Part shown: positions 32,709 to 38,732 of the stretch, piece by piece
Position numbering within the stretch: position 1 is the stretch's first letter
Layout: each line of letters begins with the position of its first letter
NCBI GenBank assembly: GCA_018815765.1
Contig: JAHIWM010000200.1
Coordinates: 1-38,732, forward strand
DNA length: 38,732 nucleotides
Reading direction: 5' to 3'
Origin: Gammaproteobacteria bacterium
Lineage (GTDB): Bacteria > Pseudomonadota > Gammaproteobacteria > Enterobacterales > Alteromonadaceae
Translations under genes and position numbers: made by a program
Notes under the pieces: model-generated
Told to the model about the DNA's origin: nothing
The model's database searches: none
Seen by the model: the letters and a program-made list of their open reading frames with translations, nothing else

Positions 32709-34428
32709 TGCTGACTCCTCGTTCTATCCAGTATTTGATTACCGCCGTCACCCGGTCGGATTCACGGTTGGCCAGTAATTGCAGGTGACTGATTTGCTGA
32801 GTAAATTCAGAACCCACTTCAGGCAAATGAATGTTATGTTGTGGCCCTGTTGAAGTCGCATTGGTTAAGGCGGGGTCTGCCTTCGCATCCAACACTGCAG
32901 GTCCTGAGGCGGCATCAGCGTTTTGCATTTGTGTCAGGTTGTGGCCACCGGCCATTCCCTGAAACCCGGCAGCGTGCTGGTCTTTGTTTTTGCGGCTGAC
33001 CAGATGATTCACTAAAGGCCTAACCCCAAATATCACCAGTGCTAAGCCAATGATGGCGCCGATCAGGTAACGCAAATACTCTTTCATTTCAGGCATTTGC
33101 CACCAGGCCATACCTTCCATCTGAGTCGCAGCATCACTAGGTACAAAACCAAAACTGGTAATATTAAACTGATCGCCACGTTCAGCCTGATGGCCTGTCG
33201 CAGTTTTAATCATTTCGCCTAATTGGGCTAAACGCTCCGGAGTCCAGGGCGTTTCACCTGCTGTCGCGTCATTCACCAACACAGACACACTTTGACTGCG
33301 TACCCGGCCTATTTCATAACGGGTGTGGGTAATGGCTTTGCCTGTATCAAACTCACGGCGCATTTCGTTACGCTGCGAGGTCCGTTCATTGTTCTCCGCT
33401 TCAGCTGCGGCACCTGGTTGAGCAGGCACAGGTGGCTGATTGGCTAAAGAACCCGGAATACCCATAGCCAGTTGATCCAGCATCGAATCAGTTTTGCTGT
33501 TTTCACTTTTCAGTACACCTTCTTTATCCAATGCTTCACGGGTTTCTTCCACCACGTTAAAGTCGACATCGGCTGACACCTGAATACGGTAGTTACCATC
33601 ACCTAAAATAGGCAACAACATAATAGAAGCCCGCTCTTCGACAGAACGTTCCACTTTTTCAATAAAGGCCAGTTTTTTGTCGGTTTCTTTACCCACAGGG
33701 GTTTCGTCAAACAGATCGCCGCTGACTAACTTACCGCGCTGATCCACCACTGAAATTTTGCGGCTATCCAAACCAGGAATACTGCCTGACACCAGGCTGA
33801 CAATAGCTTCGACCTGCTCAGGTTTCAGGTTGTAACCAGGCGCCAGGTCAACCATCACAGAAGCCGCAGATTTTTCTTCCTGACGGCCAACAAACAAATT
33901 ACGTTTAGGAATAGCCAAATGCACCCTGGCGTTGCGCACACCATCCATCGTAATAATGGTACGGGCTAATTCGCCTTCCAGTGCATGTTGGTATTGCATC
34001 GACTCCATAAACTGGCTGGTGCCCATAGTGACTTTGTCTTGCATCGCAGACAAACCTTCAGGCATAGCGGCTTTAATACCACGGGCAGCCAGCGTAATAC
34101 GCGCATCAGCTAAGCGTTCCTGCGGCACCATAATATTGCCGCTGTCGGTATCGATCCGGAATGGAAACTGCTCTTTATCCAGGATTTCCACTATACCGGC
34201 TTTGTCGTAATGCTCCTGATTGCCATACAAAGGCACAAAGTTTTTTGCCGATGTCCAGAGGATCACGACTATAGTGGCGGCCACTAAAGTCGCCAGCAGC
34301 GCAATGGATGCCAGGCTTTTATCACCAGCAGGTAACCAGTTTATTTTGCTGGATAAGTTAATGACTCTTTCCCGCAGTCTGTTGTCTGAAGCCGCCACAG
34401 GCAGGGCTTTTGCCAATTCAGTTTTCAT
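32689..34428 (-). CDS. fliF: Flagellar MS-ring protein FliF (lateral system)
   Basis: FliF builds the MS ring of the basal body in the inner membrane (579 aa). Transmembrane helix 1 lies near residues 40-60 (IALLATLVAATIVVILW). The YscJ/FliF ring domain contains FPFRIDTDSGNIMVP, AARGIKAAMPEG, GELARTIITMDGVRNARVHLAIP and QVEAIVSLVSGSIPGLD. Helix 2 is near 445-465 (YLIGAIIGLALVIFGV), followed by the cytosolic FliG-binding tail. It begins 12 bp after fliE and its stop lies inside fliG. Confidence 0.95.
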   Translation of the reverse strand: MKTELAKALPVAASDNRLRERVINLSSKINWLPAGDKSLASIALLATLVAATIVVILWTSAKNFVPLYGNQEHYDKAGIVEILDKEQFPFRIDTDSGNIMVPQERLADARITLAARGIKAAMPEGLSAMQDKVTMGTSQFMESMQYQHALEGELARTIITMDGVRNARVHLAIPKRNLFVGRQEEKSAASVMVDLAPGYNLKPEQVEAIVSLVSGSIPGLDSRKISVVDQRGKLVSGDLFDETPVGKETDKKLAFIEKVERSVEERASIMLLPILGDGNYRIQVSADVDFNVVEETREALDKEGVLKSENSKTDSMLDQLAMGIPGSLANQPPVPAQPGAAAEAENNERTSQRNEMRREFDTGKAITHTRYEIGRVRSQSVSVLVNDATAGETPWTPERLAQLGEMIKTATGHQAERGDQFNITSFGFVPSDAATQMEGMAWWQMPEMKEYLRYLIGAIIGLALVIFGVRPLVNHLVSRKNKDQHAAGFQGMAGGHNLTQMQNADAASGPAVLDAKADPALTNATSTGPQHNIHLPEVGSEFTQQISHLQLLANRESDRVTAVIKYWIERGVSIESVKS

Positions 34429-34440
34429 TGAAAGTCCGCC

Positions 34441-34758
34441 TTACAGAGACATACGCATGATGTCGTCGACACCATTCATCACTTTGTTGCGGATTTGCAG
34501 CAACATGGAAAAACTTAAATCAGCTTTTTGGCTGGCCACCATAGCGCCGACCATATCATCGCTGCGACCCGCATCTACCGCCGCCATCATGTCAGATGAC
34601 AAATTTTGCTGAGCATTGATAGAACGCAGGGCGGAGGCAAAATCTCCCGACATCGAACTGTCGTTGTTGGCAGGCATCACTTGCTCATTGCTGGCAATTT
34701 GTTGTAACTGGTTAAACTGGCTCAGTAACACGTCTTGGGTATTTAATGGAGAAATCAT
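34441..34758 (-). CDS. fliE: Flagellar hook-basal body protein FliE (lateral system)
   Basis: FliE is the MS ring-rod junction protein (105 aa). The C-terminal half KADLSFSMLLQIRNKVMNGVDDIMRMSL is the conserved FliE signature, with VASQKADLSF and a typical final helix. The N-terminal half is Ser/Asn/Gln-rich and variable as usual. It is 19 bp after lafK and 12 bp before fliF. Confidence 0.9.
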   Translation of the reverse strand: MISPLNTQDVLLSQFNQLQQIASNEQVMPANNDSSMSGDFASALRSINAQQNLSSDMMAAVDAGRSDDMVGAMVASQKADLSFSMLLQIRNKVMNGVDDIMRMSL

Positions 34759-34777
34759 AGCTAATCCTTCCTGCTGC

Positions 34778-36091
34778 TTAAGCTATTGCGTCAATATCAA
34801 CACCATGCTCACGCATAGCGGCCAGTTTGTAGCGTAGGGCTCTGGTGCTGACACCTAAAGCCTCGGCAGCCCGGGTTCTGTGACCATTACACTGGTTCAG
34901 TACTCCCAGAATGTAATCAAATTCGGCATTCTTTTTGTTGAGTTTCAAATGGTTAATGCTGGCAGATTCAGGCGCTACTGCAGCCGACACCGGCAAGTTC
35001 AGATCAATAGCCTGAACTTCAATACCCCTGGCCATCACTAATGCGCGCTGTACCACGTTCTCCAGTTCACGCACGTTGCCCGGCCAACTGTATTGGCATA
35101 ACGCTGCCTTAGCTTCTTTGCTCAGCACATATTTGCCATCGGCATACTTCTGCACAAAAAACTCAGCCAGTGGAATAATGTCTTCTTTGCGTTCACGTAA
35201 AGCCGGCCAGCTTAGTGGCAATACATCCAGGCGGTAGAATAAGTCCTGACGGAACAGGCCCTGATCCACTAACTGGCGTAAATCTTTGTTGCTGGCAGCT
35301 ATGACCCGTACATCCAGTTTGATTTTGCTGTTGCTGCCTAAACGCTCTAACTCACGCTCCTGCAATACCCGCAATAACTTGGCTTGTAGCGGCAACGGCA
35401 GCTCGGATATTTCATCCAGTAACAAAGTGCCGCCGTTAGCTGCTTCAAACTTACCAATTTGCTGACTGACAGCGCCGGTAAATGCCCCTTTGTTGTAACC
35501 AAACAACATAGCTTCGAGCATATTCTCCGGAATAGCAGCACAGTTAATCGCAACATAAGCCTCATCACGGCGGCCTGATACATTGTGAATATAACGGGCT
35601 AAACGTTCTTTACCTGTACCTGACTCACCATGCAATAACACTGTTGCATCGGTCTGAGCGGCCCTATTAGCCAGTTGCAACACCTGGCGACTGCCCAGCG
35701 ATACAGCCACCAGATCTTTTAAACCCCGGCTGATCGAAGAGGCATTACGGATGGTGTTTTGCAACTGCTGTTGGTTAAAAGGTTTCAGCAGATAATCAAT
35801 AGCGCCGTAGTTCAGACTTTCAGCAGCGACCGCATGTTGATCTTTTTCTACCAGTACTATGATTTGGCTGGACGGATGCTGTTTTTTCAGCAGCACCATT
35901 AAATCCAAAGTGCGCATTTCAGCCAGTTCAGCGGCCATGACGATAATGTCTGGTTGTTGCAAAGAGCAAGAGTTCAGCACAGCGCTCAGATCAGCGGCGT
36001 GGGTTAACTGAAAACCTTCAGCTTTGACACAAAGCATCAGGTCCTGTCCCGGCCGGCATTGTTCAATCCAAAGTAAATGTTTCATGTTCAT
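34778..36091 (-). CDS. lafK: Sigma-54-dependent lateral flagellar regulator LafK
   Basis: This is an enhancer-binding activator of RpoN promoters (437 aa) in the FlrA/LafK group. The N-terminal receiver-like domain (residues 1-115) has Ala53 where the phosphoacceptor Asp should be, so it is probably not phosphorylated. The AAA+ domain has Walker A GESGTGKE (155-162), the sigma54-contact GAFTGA (202-207) and Walker B GGTLLLDEI (220-228). The C-terminus has a Fis-type HTH (NGHRTRAAEALGVSTRALRYKL). Position next to motY and fliEFGHIJ matches the Vibrio parahaemolyticus and Aeromonas lateral clusters. It is preceded by motY with a 17-bp gap. Confidence 0.88.
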   Translation of the reverse strand: MNMKHLLWIEQCRPGQDLMLCVKAEGFQLTHAADLSAVLNSCSLQQPDIIVMAAELAEMRTLDLMVLLKKQHPSSQIIVLVEKDQHAVAAESLNYGAIDYLLKPFNQQQLQNTIRNASSISRGLKDLVAVSLGSRQVLQLANRAAQTDATVLLHGESGTGKERLARYIHNVSGRRDEAYVAINCAAIPENMLEAMLFGYNKGAFTGAVSQQIGKFEAANGGTLLLDEISELPLPLQAKLLRVLQERELERLGSNSKIKLDVRVIAASNKDLRQLVDQGLFRQDLFYRLDVLPLSWPALRERKEDIIPLAEFFVQKYADGKYVLSKEAKAALCQYSWPGNVRELENVVQRALVMARGIEVQAIDLNLPVSAAVAPESASINHLKLNKKNAEFDYILGVLNQCNGHRTRAAEALGVSTRALRYKLAAMREHGVDIDAIA

Positions 36092-36108
36092 CGGTTCACT
36101 CTTGTCTT

Positions 36109-36945
36109 TCAGCTTTGAGCACGGATCAAACGGACCAGTACTCTCCTGTTATGCGATTGGGTTTTATTGCCAGCACCAGCCGGGTATCTGTTGCCATGGG
36201 CACGGATTTCCAGTTTGTTTTTGCTGACACCAAATTCAATTAAACGTGACGCCACCTCATCGGCGCGTTCTTCGGACATCACTCTGTTGGCGATGCTGGT
36301 TCCCATATCGTCTGTGTATCCGTCTATCAGTACTTTTTTTACGGCTTTGTCCTGCTGAATATAAAGCGCCAGAGTTTTCAGATGAGTTGCGTCGTCGGCG
36401 GACGGCTGGCGTGCATTCAGGGGGAAAAACAGTTGGAATTCGCGGGCTTGATCCCAGGATAATGGCAATAAACCATCAATACAGTTTTGGAAGCTGGCCA
36501 GTGCCTGACCGGATTTAATATTGGGCACAGTAAGAGTGATTTCCTGACCAGGCATGTCTAGTACCAGTTGCAGCCAGTAGCCTTGTTGCAGCTGCTGCAT
36601 CACCAGCGGCACCTGCTCAATAAAGCGGGCAACTTTGGCATTGATAAAAGTCGGGGAAAATTGTACTGCAGGCGCCAGTTGTTCTGGCTGCCAACCGGCC
36701 GTGACAATATGACCCTGCACATCCTGCAACTCCAGATGAGCTGCATGCATAGTCAGTTGCATTTCAATAACACGGGCAGGTTCTTTGCTGAACGCTAAAG
36801 TACCCATAGCGCCCAGATCCTGTTCCATCCGGCACTGAAACTGATCACCGCTGACATGCCACTGTGATTGATCCATAGCTGGCGTGTACTGCGGAGCAGT
36901 AGCTACAGCAGATGCTAGCCAAACACTTAATAACGAAGTAATCAC
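36109..36945 (-). CDS. motY: MotY-like OmpA-family protein of the lateral motor
   Basis: MotY forms the periplasmic T ring that anchors PomAB-type stators. The 278-aa protein has a signal peptide and an N-terminal MotY-type beta domain (YTPAMDQSQWHVSGDQFQCRM near residue 19). A C-terminal OmpA/MotB peptidoglycan-binding domain follows (about 165-275: KKVLIDGYTDDMG, SEERADEVASRLIEFGV, EIRAHGNRYP, NRRVLVRLI). It starts at a GTG with AGGA eight bases upstream. It is the first gene after the c-di-GMP riboswitch leader and is followed at 17 bp by lafK. Other OmpA-family proteins are possible, but the N-terminal half and location favour MotY. Confidence 0.82.
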   Translation of the reverse strand: MITSLLSVWLASAVATAPQYTPAMDQSQWHVSGDQFQCRMEQDLGAMGTLAFSKEPARVIEMQLTMHAAHLELQDVQGHIVTAGWQPEQLAPAVQFSPTFINAKVARFIEQVPLVMQQLQQGYWLQLVLDMPGQEITLTVPNIKSGQALASFQNCIDGLLPLSWDQAREFQLFFPLNARQPSADDATHLKTLALYIQQDKAVKKVLIDGYTDDMGTSIANRVMSEERADEVASRLIEFGVSKNKLEIRAHGNRYPAGAGNKTQSHNRRVLVRLIRAQS

Positions 36946-37018
36946 ACGTTAATCCTTTTAACCCGTAAAACCGCAATCGACTAAAACGCCAACCACAAAC
37001 CAGACAGTATTAAAAGGC

Positions 37019-37076
37019 AAAAAAAGCAGACAGGCATACAGACAAATCCGGAACGGATCTGTGTTGTATCCACCTG
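37019..37076 (-). terminator. Leader terminator (expression platform) downstream of the riboswitch
   Basis: Read on the minus strand, CAGG(76-73) and ATACA(69-65) pair with TGTAT(40-36) and CCTG(34-31), enclosing ACAGATCCG-TTC-CGGATTTGT (37062-37042). This gives about 18 pairs with small bulges. TCTGC and then T7 (37025-37019) follow. It lies between the aptamer and motY, with about 73 bp to the GTG, so it is a plausible intrinsic terminator acting as expression platform. Confidence 0.6.
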
Positions 37077-37146
37077 AACAGGCGAAACCCAGGTTTGATC
37101 ATGAAGGACCAACCTACAGGTTCACCTTTTGGGTGACCGCTTGCTA

Positions 37147-37228
37147 ATGCAACCCCGCTATCGTAGATCCTTACGGATCCTTAGACCGGAGGCTTTGCGT
37201 CCTGACCTTTAAGCCAGTTTGCCTTTTA
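37147..37228 (-). ncRNA. Cyclic di-GMP-I (GEMM-I) riboswitch aptamer
   Basis: The minus strand carries the ordered GEMM-I core: AAAAGGCAAAC (37226-37216), a short hairpin CTGGC...GGTCAG, GGACGCAAAGCCTCCGG (37202-37186), then CTAAGGATCC-GTAA-GGATCTA with a GNRA-type loop, and GATAGCGGGGTTGC (37162-37149). These are the same blocks as in the Vibrio Vc2 aptamer (GGGCAAACC, GGGACGCAAAGCCUCCGG, GGUAGCGGGGUUACC). GGC (37222-37220) can pair with GCC (37193-37191) to close P1. It lies in the leader of the motY-lafK-fliEFGHIJ transcript. A hairpin AGGTTCA/TGAACCT sits just upstream at 37253-37275. Boundaries are approximate. Confidence 0.9.
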
Positions 37229-37433
37229 ATTTCTAAGCTTGTTAGAAAAGTGAGGTTCACAGCAAAAATGAACCTTTACTTAATATTACACAATAAACAA
37301 AAAAAAACTGGCTGCAAGCTTTATTTTTATGACCTTCAATCGGTTAGTCAAAAAATATACATAGGCTCGCAGCTGAGCTTATTGTAAAAGCATGTTTGAA
37401 AAACATTTACAGTTCAATAACATACAAATTGTA

Positions 37434-37461
37434 ATTATAGTACATGACCTTTTGGTGACAA
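37434..37461 (-). promoter_or_regulatory. Sigma70-like promoter for the riboswitch leader
   Basis: On the minus strand TTGTCA (37461-37456) and a perfect TATAAT (37439-37434) are separated by 16 bases. Transcription would start near 37427 and give a leader of about 480 nt before motY, with the c-di-GMP aptamer in its middle. The rest of the flhA-motY gap (36946-37564) is AT-rich and has no gene. Confidence 0.65.
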
Positions 37462-37564
37462 AGTCAGATCTAAATCTGAATTCAGCCTGAATTGCGACAG
37501 AATCATGCTTTTAAGCGACAAGCGGAGCAAGTTCAGATCCTTTTTTTTCGTAATTTAGTCGCAT

Positions 37565-38732
37565 TTAACCCAAAGTCCCTAATACATTGACCCTGACTTG
37601 CTCCGGAATTTCGTTATAAGACAACACAACCAGCGATCCTTGGGTAAAAGTACGGGCATATCTGGCTAATAGTGGCCTTAGTTGTGGTAAAACAACCAAT
37701 ACTGGCTGATAACCCTGACGTTGCATTTGCTCTTTTACCTGAGGCATAGCACGCTGGAACTGACTTAATAAGTTGGGTGCCACCGGGAAACTATCCAAAG
37801 CTACTTTGCCAGCCTGCATCGCCTGATTTAATGCACTTTGTAAGGTTTGCTCCAGCTTTTCATCCAGACTGTAAGCCGCTAACTCTTCACGCTCTCCCAG
37901 CACCTGTTTTACCAATACCCGTTGCAAAGCACAGCGTACATCGCTGGTCAGTAAAATCGGATCTTTAGTTACTTCAGCACTATCGACCAAAGCTGTGGCT
38001 ATAGTCACCACATCACCTAAACTGACCTGCTCTCTAAGTAGCAGGCGATACACTTTTAACTGCAGATTAGGCGTCAATACTTTTTCTAAGCTCTCAGCTA
38101 AAGTTGGGGCCACATGAGCCAGACGTTTATTAAATTGTTTAATATCTTCAAATAAAAACAAATCGGCCAGATTTTCTTTAATCACTTTGCCAACATGGGT
38201 TGCTATCACAGTGGCTGCATCCACTACTGAATACCCTAAGTTTAATGCTTTGGCTTTTTGTTCTGGTTCAATCCAAACCGCTTCTAAACCATAAGCCGGG
38301 TCGACCGTCAGCTCACCATCCATCTGACCATAAATATCGCCCGTATTCAGCGCCAGCAGCTTTTGCGGCTGCAGTTTGCCCGACACCAGGGGTACACCAG
38401 CCAGCTTAATACGGTATTCCTGCGGATTTTGTTTTAAGCTGTCACGCACCCGCACTTCCGGTAATAAAAATCCGGATTGTTCGGACAAGGTTTTACGCAC
38501 GCCCCGCAAAGTTTGCAGCAAGCTTTCACCCTGATCTTTATCCGCCAGATACACCAACCTAAAACCCAGTTCTACCGAAATACGGTCGATAAAAGGCAAA
38601 TCTTCCCAGACCAGAGCAGCAGGTTCCTGACTGATTTTCTCAGTCAGCGCTTCGACGTCAGTGTAGCTTCGGCCGTCCGCTTTTTGCTGTAAACGCCAGG
38701 CAGCAAAATACAAAGGCGCTGCAAAGATTAAA
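37565..38732 (-). CDS. flhA: Flagellar biosynthesis protein FlhA (partial, N-terminus beyond right edge)
   Basis: This is the C-terminal part of the export-gate protein FlhA of the lateral system; the frame stays open to the right edge (LIFAAPLYFAAWR before the first start-like codon at 38713, a TTG that I do not use). The visible 389 or so residues hold the end of the last membrane helix and the cytosolic domain: WEDLPFIDRISVELGFRL, LQTLRGVRKTLSEQSGFLLPEVRVRD, DPAYGLEAVWI, YSVVDAATVIATHVGKVIKEN, LLLREQVSLGDVVTI, and a final SYNEIPEQVRVNVLGTL. All are standard FlhA-C features. A 619-bp gap with promoter and riboswitch follows. Confidence 0.93.
   Translation of the reverse strand, partial: LIFAAPLYFAAWRLQQKADGRSYTDVEALTEKISQEPAALVWEDLPFIDRISVELGFRLVYLADKDQGESLLQTLRGVRKTLSEQSGFLLPEVRVRDSLKQNPQEYRIKLAGVPLVSGKLQPQKLLALNTGDIYGQMDGELTVDPAYGLEAVWIEPEQKAKALNLGYSVVDAATVIATHVGKVIKENLADLFLFEDIKQFNKRLAHVAPTLAESLEKVLTPNLQLKVYRLLLREQVSLGDVVTIATALVDSAEVTKDPILLTSDVRCALQRVLVKQVLGEREELAAYSLDEKLEQTLQSALNQAMQAGKVALDSFPVAPNLLSQFQRAMPQVKEQMQRQGYQPVLVVLPQLRPLLARYARTFTQGSLVVLSYNEIPEQVRVNVLGTLG

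Overview
The window looks like chromosomal DNA of an aquatic gammaproteobacterium of the Alteromonadales/Rheinheimera type. The reasons are moderate GC with very Gln-rich coding, a TIGR01782-like TonB-dependent receptor linked to a LacI-controlled polysaccharide locus, and a Vibrio/Aeromonas-style lateral flagellar cluster with lafK and motY. The genus is an inference from gene content; no 16S or ribosomal marker is present.

Layout. (1) 1-4463, minus strand: the recombination nuclease pair sbcD-sbcC (sbcC runs off the left edge) and a membrane-anchored M28 peptidase. (2) 4619-8247, plus strand: an RhtA-type amino acid exporter, a periplasmic solute-binding-like protein, an HExxH peptidase and an HNH-like protein whose catalytic His appears lost. 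(3) 8254-8449: three and a half tandem copies of a 55-bp unit carrying a palindrome. (4) 8585-11711: an S41 lipoprotein protease translationally coupled to a small lipoprotein, a short Xre-type regulator and an AidA/PixA-like protein, separated by terminators. (5) 11848-28268: a mannan/mannooligosaccharide utilization locus. (6) 28653-29201: a membrane-anchored SRPBCC protein. (7) 29301-38732, minus strand: fliJ-I-H-G-F-E, lafK, motY and the C-terminal part of flhA.

Mannan locus. A surface GH5 mannanase lipoprotein and a coupled SGNH acetyl esterase would cut and deacetylate the polymer. A TonB-dependent receptor and an SSS symporter would import the products. A cellobiose/mannobiose 2-epimerase (AGE family) and a GH130 phosphorylase would give mannose-1-phosphate plus glucose, and a dedicated phosphomannomutase would give mannose-6-phosphate. 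A second AGE enzyme is probably a mannose isomerase. Four copies of a 14-bp palindrome close to TGTAACCGGTTACA lie before the receptor, the GH130 operon, the second-AGE operon and in the symporter/LacI divergent region, so the LacI protein at 18011 probably controls the whole set.

Main discovery. The 619-bp gap between flhA and motY holds a sigma70-like promoter, a c-di-GMP-I (GEMM-I) riboswitch aptamer and a long terminator-like hairpin with a T7 tract, in that order on the minus strand. The transcript then continues through motY, lafK and fliEFGHIJ with gaps of at most about 20 bp. The sequence therefore predicts that c-di-GMP gates transcription of the lateral flagellar master regulator and basal-body operon directly through RNA.
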